Assembly (NCBI GenBank): GCA_963855995.1
Contig: OY979718.1
Location: 35,975,059 to 36,039,058, forward strand
Length of the DNA: 64,000 nucleotides
Source of the DNA: Muricea muricata
Lineage: Eukaryota > Cnidaria > Anthozoa > Malacalcyonacea > Plexauridae
Direction of reading: 5' to 3'
This document shows positions 1 to 9,479 of the stretch, piece after piece. Each line of letters begins with the position of its first letter. Positions within the stretch are counted from its first letter, which is position 1. Below the pieces are notes generated by a model, which saw only the letters and a list, made by a program, of their open reading frames with translations, had not been told where the DNA came from and did no database searches. Both the position numbers and the translations under genes were made by a program.

Positions 1-275
1 TCAAGTCTGTACGATGTACACATTAATTAATATGTTGCATCCAGTCTGTGAGACTCTGACTCGATAACATGTAACGTCATATCTGCAGACCAGCTGCAAG
101 TGAAAACAACTTTGAATTCAAGCTGGATAAAAGTGTCGACAATTGATGTGCATAAAGCTGGTGGATAAAAATTCTTGACAAGTATTAATTAACTTGCATT
201 AATCTTGTTATCATTAAGACAGTGCAAGCGATGCGAAAGCATTCTGATATTGGCTTGATGATCATAACTGTAAGG
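1..275. repeat. Dispersed ~270-base repeat, copy A
   Basis: This stretch recurs in the same orientation at 27209-27479 with small substitutions and indels. Shared blocks include 'gagactctgactcga', 'cagaccagctgcaagtgaaa', 'aaagctggtggataaaaatt' and 'gcgatgcgaaagcattctga'. It carries no open frame. The window starts at or inside the repeat, so the true 5' end is unknown. The family is not recognised. Confidence 0.85.
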
Positions 276-339
276 TATTGGTAGTAAGCCTGGAACAGGC
301 TTGCTACGATTAGCACGGTTCTAGCACGGTATAGGCGTC

Positions 340-1775
340 GGCTCTAACATCCTCCGCGCGATTATTACAGCTGCAACACTACTTTTGCAAATGCAATGAT
401 CGCACGGAGGATGTTGTTGATGTAAATGATCAGCTTAACTATAGGGAATTCATACTGGTTATGTACAAGCATGACCAACGGATAAATCGTACCTAAACGA
501 TCAGGGCAGCCGATTCCAAAAAAACCAACATCTTTTTGCGAAGAGTCATGGCATTGAAAAAATTTAAAAAAGACGGCTTAATTAGTCCTTCCCTTCAGGT
601 TGTGTAATGAAGCCGGCTTTGGAACTCTTGACTTCCGTTGCAATTGCTGTTATGGCACGGAGGATGTTATGGATGTAGTAAGATCGACTCAGTTACAAGT
701 ACTTTGATGGTTATACACAAGTGTGACCATCAGATAAATCGAACTCAGTGGATTAGGTCAGTCGACTCCAAAAAACCAACATTCTTTTAGGAAAGAGCGA
801 TCAAGCAAAGGATGTTGGCAAGATCGGCTTACATTCAAATACTTTACTGGTTATATACAAGTATGACCATCGGATAAAACGCATTTTGCCTATTGGATCA
901 AGTCAGCCGACTCCAAAAAAAACAACATTCTTTTTGCGAAGAGCCATAACAATGAGCATGTTTTGAATACGAAAAAAAAATTAAAAGAAGATGGCTTGAG
1001 TCCTTCTTTTCAAGTTGTGTAATTTACCCGGGTTTGGAACTTTCGCCTTCCGTCGCAACTATAGTCATCACACGGAAGATGTTATGGATGTAGCAAGATC
1101 AACAGATTTTGTAATCAAGCCGGCTTCGGAACTCTTGACTTCAGTCGCAACTGCTTTCATGGCACGGAGGATGTTATTGATGTAGCAATGTGAAGAGATT
1201 TTGTAATGAAGCCCGCTTTGGAACTCTCGACTTCTGTTGCAACAGCTTTCACAGCACGGAGGATGTTATTGATATGGCAAGTTCAACTGAGTTACAAGTA
1301 CTTTCATGGTTTCATACAAGTATTTATACAAGTATGACCATCGGATAAATCGAACCCAGTGGATTAGGTCAGTCGACTAAAAAAGCTCAACATTTTTTTG
1401 CGAAGAGCCATGGCAATGAGCATGTTCTCACTACGAAAAAAAATTAAAAGATGACGGCTTGAGTACTTCCCTTCAGGTTGTGTAATTAACCTGGCTTTGG
1501 AACTCTCACCTTCGGTTGCCACTGTAGACTGTAGTTATCACACGGAGGATGTTATGGATGTAGCAAGATGAAGATATTTGGTAATGAAGCCGGCTTTGGA
1601 ACACTTGATTTCAGTTGCAACTGCTGTCATGATATGGAGGATGTTATCGATGTTGCAAGATCTACTTAGTTACAAGTACTTTGATGGTTCTATACAAGTA
1701 TGACCGTCAGATAAATCGAACTCAGTGAACTCATTCTTTTAGGAAAGAGCCACTGCACGGAAAATGTTGTCAATA
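340..1775. repeat. Complex array of short diverged repeats
   Basis: The motif 'cacggaggatgtta' or a close variant recurs about nine times (near 403, 656, 797, 1076, 1163, 1255, 1543, 1633 and 1755). It is usually followed by 'ggatgtagcaagat' and preceded by 'tgaagccggctttggaact'. A second block, 'caagtatgaccatcggataaat', alternates with it. Spacing is irregular (about 90-290 bases), so this is a rearranged higher-order satellite rather than a simple tandem. At 348-418 the motif faces an inverted copy ('acatcctccgcgcgat' against 'atcgcacggaggatgt'). No coding potential is seen. Confidence 0.8.
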
Positions 1776-2904
1776 CGAGGGGCAGTTTCCAAATCAGTTT
1801 CATGGCATTCATTGTGAAAATTATGTACTTTTCTATTAAACTCGAAAAATTTTTATTGCATGATGTGCAACGACATTTAAATTAGCTGTAATTATTATTT
1901 TTCTTACAGTGGTTCGCATATTTTAGTTTGATTATTTTGTTTTGTTTGTTTACTTTTGTGACGTTTTACTTTCCATATAATGAAATCCATTGCCCCAAAA
2001 AAGCTCTGGATACAGTTTTGGTGGAGAATTGGATGGGAAGAAAACATTTGATTATGTTTCTTGTCGTGTAAAGTGGCGTAAAACAAATGTATGGTGTTTA
2101 CTCACTCTTTGCCTTGAAAATTGGAAAATAATAGGCAGGAAATTGGTTGGGACGAATTAAGCAAATAGCATGGTTCACATTTGGTACGAATTTTTATTCC
2201 ATTTATTTTAAACCTGATAGATAGGAAAATGTTGTTGGGATAGACTTGATCACTGCTGCGAGAACTGGAGCTGAGTTTACGACAATTTAGCAACGAGTGT
2301 TTGTATAAGAGTTTTCTCGACTATAAGGCGCATACTATATGAATATAAGTAATAAAGTACAATTTTTCATCAATTTCAAAAGAATTTGTAGAATACACGA
2401 TAGTGTATGTAACAACCTTTCGTTGACAAAGTCATTGACGAAAACGCTGATTACAGCTGTTGTTTCGCACATCAGGGAGAGTATAAGCGGTCCCCAGACC
2501 ATAAATGCTAACACACTTTTCGAACCCGTTCTAATTCAAAACTTTATGTCCCGTGAACGATTGATCAAGTGGTGCGGGCTTTGGTCAAGCAACGTTTTGC
2601 AAAACGGTTTAGCTTTTTCGTTTGCTTGTTGCAGATCAACGTTGCAAGGCATTAGCCCTCTTTATACTCTCTTACCGAAACAAGGAAAATACGAAATAAT
2701 TAACGGACCCAAACTTTATATGAAATGAGTATCTTGCTTGAAAAGAAGAAAAAGACACTTTTGAATGAAAAGATTCCCGTTCGCAAACCAGCATATGCCA
2801 CACAAGAGTCAACTGTTTCAATTCTTTCTTAACACGAAACACATTACAGTTCACTTTCTTAACCTACTACAGTCACGTGTTTGCAATAAGCCCAACCAAC
2901 GAAC
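1776..2904. other. Non-coding stretch, nothing recognised
   Basis: AT-rich sequence. The longest open frame is a 129-codon plus-strand run at 2339-2728; its product resembles nothing I know and it shows no splice context. I see no repeat structure. Confidence 0.5.
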
Positions 2905-2990
2905 TTCGTTGTCTTCACCGGGATACGAACTCGCACCTTTGTAATACGAATGCACCGCATCATTCACCATGACCCAATGTCAACGGCGAG
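2905..2990 (-). repeat. tRNA-derived (SINE-like) remnant
   Basis: Read on the minus strand, 2920-2932 gives a pol III B-box-like 'gagttcgtatccc'. An A-box-like region lies upstream of it on that strand (complement of 2951-2975). The spacing is that of a tRNA head. It is too diverged to fold convincingly as a functional tRNA. The most likely origin is an old SINE; a tRNA pseudogene is the alternative. Confidence 0.5.
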
Positions 2991-3099
2991 GTGTAAAAAG
3001 TCTAATCCCATTTGTACGCAATACATGCATTTTCGTAATTTATCAAGTTTAAACACACCTTTCGCTTGTCGTCCCATTTAAAAATTGCCCTCGCTCTAG

Positions 3100-3446
3100 C
3101 CCTAACCCTAACCCCAACCCTAACCCCAACCCTAACCCCAACCCTAACCCCAACTCCAATCCTAACCCTAACCCTAACCCTAACCCTAACCCTAACCCTA
3201 ACCCTAACCCTAACCCTAACCCTAACCCTAATCCTAACCCTAACCCTAACCCTAACCCTAACCCTAACCCTAACCCTAACCCTAACCCTAACCCTAACCC
3301 TAACCCTAACCCTAACCCTAACCCTAACCCTAACCCTAACCCTAACCCTAACCCTAACCCTAACCCTAACCCTAACCCTAACCCTAACCCTAACCCCAAC
3401 CCTAACCCTAACCCTAACCCTAACCCTAACTCTAACCCTAACTCTA
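3100..3446. repeat. Interstitial telomeric repeat (CCCTAA)n
   Basis: About 58 six-base units read CCCTAA on the plus strand (TTAGGG on the minus). Most are perfect; variants (CCCCAA, TCCTAA, CTCTAA) sit mainly at the two edges. TTAGGG is the ancestral metazoan telomere repeat. With ~60 kb of sequence on one side and 3 kb on the other, the tract is interstitial within this assembly. The long Leu-Gly or Leu-Thr open frames across it are artefacts of the repeat. Confidence 0.95.
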
Positions 3447-3559
3447 TTTTACAAGTACTTTGCTTCCTAAGCTTTTCACAAGTATTTTAGGGTTAGTGTT
3501 AGGATTAGGCTGAACAAAACTTTCTTAGTCTATAATTTACATCATATACTCAAGCATGA

Positions 3560-4480
3560 ATGAGTAGTGGTCTAGTGGTATCATATTTCGTGTCCAGTTC
3601 TCGGTAATTGAAAATATTATGCCTTAAAATGAAGTAAAAAATTGGTAAAAGTCAATAATTTACCTCGCCCAACACAAGTATGAATGAGTGGCCTAGTGGT
3701 GCAAGCTTCGGTCTAAATTATCAGTTAGATTGGTTGAAATCTTGATGCAGACTGTTGCAAATATTTTGCCTATTAAAATAAAGTAAAAAATTGGTTAAAG
3801 TGAATATTTTACCTCTCACCACACATATGCAAGCGGATAAAATGAACCAGTGGGCTAGTGGAACAGGTTTTGGTCTGCATTACCAGTTCGAATTGTACGA
3901 ATATGGCTGTACAGTCAGTTGAAGCTATTGTGGCTTAAAATGAAGTAAAATATTGGTTGAAGACAATAATTTACCGCTAATTGTACAACCATGAACGAGT
4001 AGTGGTCTAGTGGTACAGGATATTGTGTGAATTACCACTTAGATTTGTTTAAATCTTGCTGCAGACAGTTGCAAATATTTTTGCTTAAAATTAAGTTGAA
4101 AATTAATTTGGTTCAAGTCAGTAATTTGCCACCCAGCATGCAAGCGTGAACGAGTGGTCAAGTGGTACTGGCTTTGGTGTGAATTACCAGTTAGAAATTT
4201 GGTAAAGTCAATAACTTACCACCTACTATACAAGCCTGAACGAGTGGTTTGGTGGTACAGGCTTTGGCGTGAATTACTAGTTAGATTGGTTCGAAAACTT
4301 CGAATCTCGTTGTGCAAGCTGTTGCGGTAGCTATTTTGGCTTGAAATTAAAAAGAAAAAATATTGGATAAAATTAATAATTTACCACTCTCTACACACGC
4401 ATGAACGAGTGGTCTAGTGGTATAGGCTTTGGTGTGAATTACCAATGAGATATGTTCGATTCTCTCTGCAGACATCAGCC
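3560..4480 (+). repeat. Tandem array of ~7 tRNA-derived SINE-like units
   Basis: Seven diverged units each begin with an A-box-like 'gagtggtctagtggtac' (near 3567, 3685, 3849, 4002, 4152, 4242 and 4408). This is followed by 'aggctttggtgtgaattacc', a B-box-like 'ttagattggttcgaatct' that is best kept near 4272-4308, 'ctgcagacagttgc', and an AT-rich tail containing 'aagtaaaaaattggt' and 'aataatttacc'. Spacing is 90-166 bases. Units with both pol III promoter boxes in tandem suggest a SINE or tRNA pseudogene that became a satellite. No unit looks like an intact tRNA. Confidence 0.65.
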
Positions 4481-4500
4481 TGCCTGCAGACCCTTATTAA

Positions 4501-5559
4501 ACATGTTAATTAGGAATAAAATTGGTTCAAATAATGTCCGTCCCTGGTTACAACCCGACGGAATTAATGTGTCACATTTGATACGTTTTTATTAAAAATG
4601 TCTAGTGTCCGAACTGCCCCCTTATTGGCTTGGTCTTTCTTGTTATTCGGAAATTGTCGACTTACTTGCGCACTGCTTTCGGATTATTCCGTTTCCTTAC
4701 CGTTCGGAGTTTTCCGAATATCAAACTTCTTTCTCGTGGTGAAAATTACCTCGAAAATTTTTGTTAAAATTCTACTAGTTTATTGTCTAAATCCTCGTTC
4801 AACTTCCAGGTAAAATGCTTTATTTTACATGTTTGGTTGTAGCAGAGTATCTCTTTGGCTATTAGGGATTTTTTTTGGGAGCAACAAGCTTGAACTGAGC
4901 GACTTATTTCGCTTTAAACGTTATAATTATTACACGTTTTGAACTGCTTCGCTTTATAGGTATATTTTATATAATACATTATTATAATTATTCGTTTAAT
5001 CATATTCTAATAATGATATACTAAGAAGGGTCGAAAATTTACAGATTTTATTGAGTAGCAGAGTATGCAATTTGCGTACCAGAGATATTTTGGTCTTGCC
5101 CCAGTTGCACAAATTCGTAATTTGACAAAATTGGTCGCAACGCGTATTCTTTTATTGGTGGATTTTAGTATATTGAAAATATATACTTCATAAAACCCTG
5201 TCAAAAGTAATTAAAGTACTGTATGTATGGTATTGCATTCAGTCATTCACTTCGGTGTGGAGTTTACATGGAATGCATCTAGGGTGATATCCCAGTTGCA
5301 CACTCTTCCTCCTCGCATTGCACTGAGCATGAAAGTGTTTCTCTTGCATATCTGCAAACTGGTTGCACATTCTTGCACACCAGTCTCATAAAAAATGCCG
5401 TGTCATATTCACATGCAATGGGTATGTTTTGGCATGAACAAAGATGAACTTACAAAAACTTGTGCATGCACTGGTCATCTTCTGCAGAGTGGAACACAGA
5501 TTGATTTGGTGTGACAGATTATGTGACATTTCAAAAAACCTTAACAATGTACATACTAA
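4501..5559. other. Non-coding stretch, nothing recognised
   Basis: AT-rich, with a 71-codon frame at 4598-4813 that shows only scattered hydrophobic residues and no recognisable domain. Around 5270-5390 there are loosely repeated 'gttgcacactctt' and 'gttgcacattcttgcacac' phrases. No gene is supported. Confidence 0.5.
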
Positions 5560-6003
5560 GGCCAAACAAAATAAAATGTTGGTTTCAGGTTTCATAGCCA
5601 AATTTTATATGGGTAGGTCGGTCGGAAAACATTTTATTTTTTTAAAGATATTTTATCTCTGGAAGTTTGTAGTAAATTGGAGGTATGGTGTAAGCAAGTT
5701 AAAACTCATTACTCAAAACTCTTAGATTTTTCATTGCTTTAATCTTTTAACAATAGAAACTATTAACAACAACTAAATGTGTAAAGCCAACATTAATTAA
5801 TGTCCAGTCTAAACGTTTAAGTTCCCAAAATCATGCCCAAGCGAGATCACCCGCGAGGGCTAGAGACTATTCTTCTGTTCTTTGTGTAAAATCATAAAAA
5901 TGCAAAAATACTAGAAAGAAAATGTCAATAAAATGTTTATGGTCGGTCGTATTTTCAACAGGTCGGTCGGAAATCTGAAACCAACATTTTATTTTGTTTG
6001 GCC
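5560..6003. mobile_element. MITE with TAA target-site duplication (PIF/Harbinger-like)
   Basis: Terminal inverted repeats of ~35 bases begin 'ggccaaacaaaataaaatgt' at 5560 and end as the reverse complement at 6003. Both ends are flanked by TAA (5557-5559 and 6004-6006). A 3-base TAA duplication is characteristic of PIF/Harbinger elements. The 444-base element has no transposase frame. The interior contains 'ggtcggtcgg' near both ends. Confidence 0.7.
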
Positions 6004-6529
6004 TAAGTGATAGAAATGTTGTAGACTTCTTAATGAGTATATAGGAAGTTCATGGAGCAATCATAGTTACTTGAATCGAACTTTGGAGCAACTTCACAAA
6101 TGAAATTATGCAATGTCTTAAAAATTACCCAGAGTTAGTGCAAGAGACCATTAGATTTTTGCCACGTCCTTTTCAAATGCAGTAAAATATTTTATGGCAG
6201 ACCCATGATAAATTGATAAAGGGACTGTGTGTTAATTACTTGAAAAACCCCTTAAAATTGTAACCTAAGCAAAATTCTCCTAAATCTTTCTAGATATATG
6301 GTACATTTTATGCTTTGCTAAAGAATTGTTGATGATGAAAAAGTGGTTCATTCAAAATCATAAATAAAAGGTATATAATGGTTACAGCTGTGTCAATAGA
6401 ATGAATCCTGAAAATTGCTGTTGATGTCAGTTCATTTGGTGACATTGAGAAGTTCATTTGATCAACTCTGCAATATTGTTCCTCAAAAAAAGCCCTACTT
6501 CCTGTTATATGCCAATCATTAATTCATTA

Positions 6530-6790
6530 TAGTTATGTTTCAGCTTGTCCATGACCTCACAATCGCTCTTTGTATGTGCTACCTGTCTTCATTCAGAACC
6601 TTTGCATTTTGCATTGAAATCAGTTGAAATTTTGCATGCATCACTGTACCACTGGTCTCTTATGAATAAACTAACTTTGGACTTACCTCGTTTTGGTTGG
6701 AAAAGCTTATGTTGGAGATACCACTTGTTTAAACTTTTTCCTCAGTGCTAGTTGTACCTGAAATTTTAAAGATGTAGAAACTGTGATGAA
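6530..6790. repeat. Direct repeat, copy 1 (flanks fold-back element)
   Basis: The sequence from 'agttatgtttcagcttgtcc' through 'ttggttggaaaagctta', 'ggagataccacttgtt' and 'gtacctgaaattt' recurs diverged and in the same orientation at 8785-9020. A further partial copy of its 3' portion lies near 8682-8720. It is not recognised as a known family. Confidence 0.7.
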
Positions 6791-7241
6791 AAGCTTATGT
6801 GGGAGGTAACTTTTTCCCCATTGTTAATTGTATATATATATGGTGGCCCACAAGGGACATGCTGCAAATAAAAATATTGCTGCAAATATATTAAAACTTG
6901 CTCAAATGTATTACAAATTTCCGCATGTACATTAAACTTGCTGCAATTATATTAAAGTTGCAGCAGTTATATTAAAGTTGCTGCAAATTAAAAATAAAAT
7001 TGCTGCAAACTAAAGTTGCAGCAAATTAAAAATAAAGTTGCTGCAAAATAAAGTTGCTGCAAATTAAAGATAAAGCTGCTTGAAAATAAAGTTGCTGCAA
7101 ATTAAAAATAAAGTTGCTGCAAATTAAAGTTACTGCAAATTAAAAGCCAGAATTATGCACGCATAGTAGCGTTCCAGTTGCTTGTAATTCAATTGCAAAG
7201 ATTATATTACCGCCATTTTTCTATTTTTTAAATTTGGTATT

Positions 7242-7735
7242 TTGGCATTCAACAACAAAGACAGGAGATGTTTTTGTAGTTCGTACGGGGTGATTTGTGG
7301 GCTTGATTCAAATTTTTGTCATGCATGTGGTTGTAGAGTCGCGGAAGATGCAATAGATAATATTGATGAAGTAATTATAACAGATTATTTTTATCATGGC
7401 TTTCAATATAGTGCGATTATAGGTTTGCTTAAAAAACACTAAAGACTATGTATGCATGTGAGAACACTTAAAAGGAAACTGGAGGAACTTGGACTAAAAC
7501 GTAGAGCAGCCAATTATAACGAACTGTTCGACAGTGTATTGAGCAGGAGATGGAAGAAGCAGGTAGCCTGTCTGGGTATCGTTATATCTGGCATGCTCTA
7601 AGATTGGGACATCACCTGAATCTCCCGAGACGAATAGTACCCACAATCATGAAAGAAATCGAGCCTGATGGAGCAAAAGCGAGAAGGCCAGGCAGTCAGT
7701 TTCCCTTGGGCCAAATTTCACATGGCACATTGATG
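7242..7735 (+). pseudogene. Broken N-terminal part of an integrase-core (DDE) transposon protein
   Basis: The first segment (7242-7442) encodes a zinc-ribbon-like pattern (C-x-C..C..CHACGCR) followed by 'DEVIITDYFYHGFQYSAI', a helix-turn-helix-like region. It stops at a TAA at the position of a CAA in the other arm. Sequence continues as 'LKRKLEELGLKRR', shifts frame near 7525, then reads 'GYRYIWHALRLG' and 'IMKEIEPDGAKARR'. After another frame slip it ends with PNFTWHIDG at a good donor (g|gtaagt, 7735/7736). These are the landmarks preceding the integrase catalytic core in this family. An extra T after the ancestral ATG also breaks the start. The catalytic exon is absent. Confidence 0.65.
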
Positions 7736-7963
7736 GTAAGTGCACAGATTGTTTAAAATTTGTGCTGTTCTCACATGAATACATAGTCTTTGGTGCTTTT
7801 TAAGCAAACCTATAGTTGCACTAGATTGAAAGCCACAATAAAAATAATCTGTTATAATTACTTCATCAAGGCTATTTATTGCGTCCGCTGCGACTCTACA
7901 ACCACATGCATGGCAAAAATATGAATCAGGTCTGCAAATCACCCCACACGAACTACAAAACAT
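7718..7963 (-). pseudogene. Second, inverted copy of the integrase-like first exon
   Basis: The minus-strand frame beginning ATG at 7963 gives a zinc-ribbon-like 'CSSCGVICRPDSYFCHACG' and then 'DEVIITDYFYCGFQ' and 'LLKKHQRLCIHVRT'. This copy is open through the region where the left-arm copy has a stop. Homology to the left arm ends near 7773, after which the frame runs into unrelated sequence and stops. It is therefore a fragment, not a gene. Confidence 0.65.
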
Positions 7964-8282
7964 CTCCTGTCTTTGTGGTTGAATGCCAAATTTAAAAAAA
8001 TAGAAAAATGGCAGTACCGGTAATATAATCTTTGCCATTAAACTACATGCAACTGGAACGCTACTATGCGCGCGCATAATTCTGGCTTTTAATTTGCAGC
8101 AACTTTAGTTTGCAGCAATTTTATTTTTAATTTGCAGCAACTTTAATATAACTGCTGCAATTTAATATAATGGCAGCAAGCTTAATGTATTTGCAGAAAT
8201 TTGTAATACATTTGAACAAGTTTTTAAATATTTGCAGCAATATCTTTATTTGCAGCATGTCCCTTGTGGGCCACCATATATA

Positions 8283-8681
8283 AACACCACACAAAAAGAA
8301 AGTTCCCCCCTACATACATCAGAATACATTCTAAACAAATGAATTGCTGTTAATCAAACCTTAAACTAATTGGACCTATTCTGGGCAAGATTTAAACAGC
8401 TTTACACGATTGCACTACGATTTTGTGTTTACCAATGAATGGTGAATGAGACGGATCACACTAGCATATTCAGCATGTTAATATTGAAATTGGGTATTTT
8501 TGTATTCAATGGGGTTTAACTCATTATTGCACGCATGTGTGACCCAATTCTTCGCACACCATTAAACAACCTACCATAGGTCCAAGTAGTTCTAGGTTTG
8601 ATTCACAGCGATTCATTTGTTTAGAATCTATTCTGATGTATTTAGGGGGGAACTTTCTTTTTGTGCGGTGTTTATATACCT
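8283..8681. mobile_element. MITE abutting the fold-back element
   Basis: Inverted ends of about 60 bases: 'aaacaccacacaaaaagaaa' then 'gttccccccta' at the left, mirrored by 'taggggggaactttcttttt' then 'gtgcggtgttta' near 8646-8678. The pairing continues inwards with 'cagaatacattctaaacaaa' against its complement near 8615-8640. It starts at the TATATA that ends the neighbouring element, suggesting insertion at a TA-rich site. No coding frame. Confidence 0.7.
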
Positions 8682-8784
8682 GAAATTTTGAAAATGTAGA
8701 AAATGTGATGAAATTCTTTGAAACTTGGTGGACATGACCAAATGACTCATTGTTTATGAAAAAACTTAGTTTGGAGTTCTGGAA

Positions 8785-9020
8785 ATACATTATAGTTATG
8801 TTTCAGCCTGTCCATGATTTTACCCATTTGGCCTCACAATGGCTCTTTCCATGTGCCACTATTTAGAACCTTCTGTACCACTGGTCTATTTTGAATGAAC
8901 TAACTTTGGTCTCGTTATGGTTGGAAAAGCTTAGTGGGAGATACCACTTGTTGTAATTTTTCCACATTGTTACTTGTACCTGAAATTTGAAAATGTTGAA
9001 ACTGTGATGAAATTGACCTT
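8785..9020. repeat. Direct repeat, copy 2
   Basis: Diverged copy of 6530-6790 in the same orientation: 'agttatgtttcagcctgtcc', 'ccactggtct', 'ggttggaaaagctta', 'gagataccacttgtt', 'gtacctgaaattt'. The two copies bracket the fold-back element and the adjacent MITE. Confidence 0.7.
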
Positions 9021-9035
9021 TGAAATACTGACTCA

Positions 9036-9320
9036 AAAAATGCACCAGACCAGAACACAGACGGTGACCAGCGACAGAATACAGTACACACAACTTATAA
9101 CAAGGAGAGACAAACAAGACGCCCAAGCAGTCAGCAATTGCAAGCAGTTGCAAACGGGGTAGCAGCCTGGATAAACAGTTGGCAAGCAGCCAAGCATAGT
9201 GCAAGGTGCAGGCCAACCAATAGAAAACTCAATGCAAACGGGTGGGATGTATGAGAAGGTGAAGCCTACAGTGTGAAACCCAGCTAGCAAGCAAGCATAG
9301 CAACCTGCCAACCGTACGAG
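9036..9320. other. Compositionally distinct patch (A/C/G-rich)
   Basis: The plus strand here is poor in T and rich in A, C and G ('caccagaccagaacacagac', 'gcaagcaagcatagcaacc'), unlike the AT-rich surroundings. Frames are open on both strands (62 to 117 codons) but have no recognisable domain, and their openness follows from the base skew. The origin is unknown. Confidence 0.4.
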
Positions 9321-9479
9321 GCAATTATTAGAACCCCATTCTATTAGTCAAATGTCCGCAAATTTGCAAAGCTGCATAAATATGCGTCTAATTGGCCCAC
9401 AAATAGTGATGTTAACTATTTTTATTGCATAAACACATATATCAGAGACAAGCTTGGGGGTTATATCCAGTCACTTAAT

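Larger units (their letters stand above)
6839..8282. mobile_element. Fold-back element with integrase-like gene fragments in both arms
   Basis: The ends are inverted copies: 'tatatggtggcccacaaggg' at the left and its complement at 8264-8283. Subterminal arrays of 'ttgctgcaaattaaaaataa' follow. The arms run about 6839-7466 and 7773-8282, with a ~300-base unique centre. Each arm includes the first exon of the same gene, pointing inwards. TATATA borders both ends. The superfamily is uncertain. The coding remnants match the integrase-core proteins common in fish and cnidarian genomes, so the ends may belong to that element. Confidence 0.75.

Noticed and set aside
2339..2728. 129-codon frame as a gene
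   Set aside because: No start context, domain, splice signal or homology that I recognise.
2905..2990. Functional tRNA gene
   Set aside because: The B box is plausible but the acceptor and anticodon stems do not pair convincingly.
3049..3470. Open frames of 116 and 134 codons across the telomeric tract
   Set aside because: They are pure Leu-Gly or Leu-Thr translations of CCCTAA repeats and not genes.
3560..4480. CRISPR-like array of regularly spaced repeats
   Set aside because: Units are diverged, spacing varies from 90 to 166 bases, and all other evidence is eukaryotic. The repeats carry pol III boxes instead.
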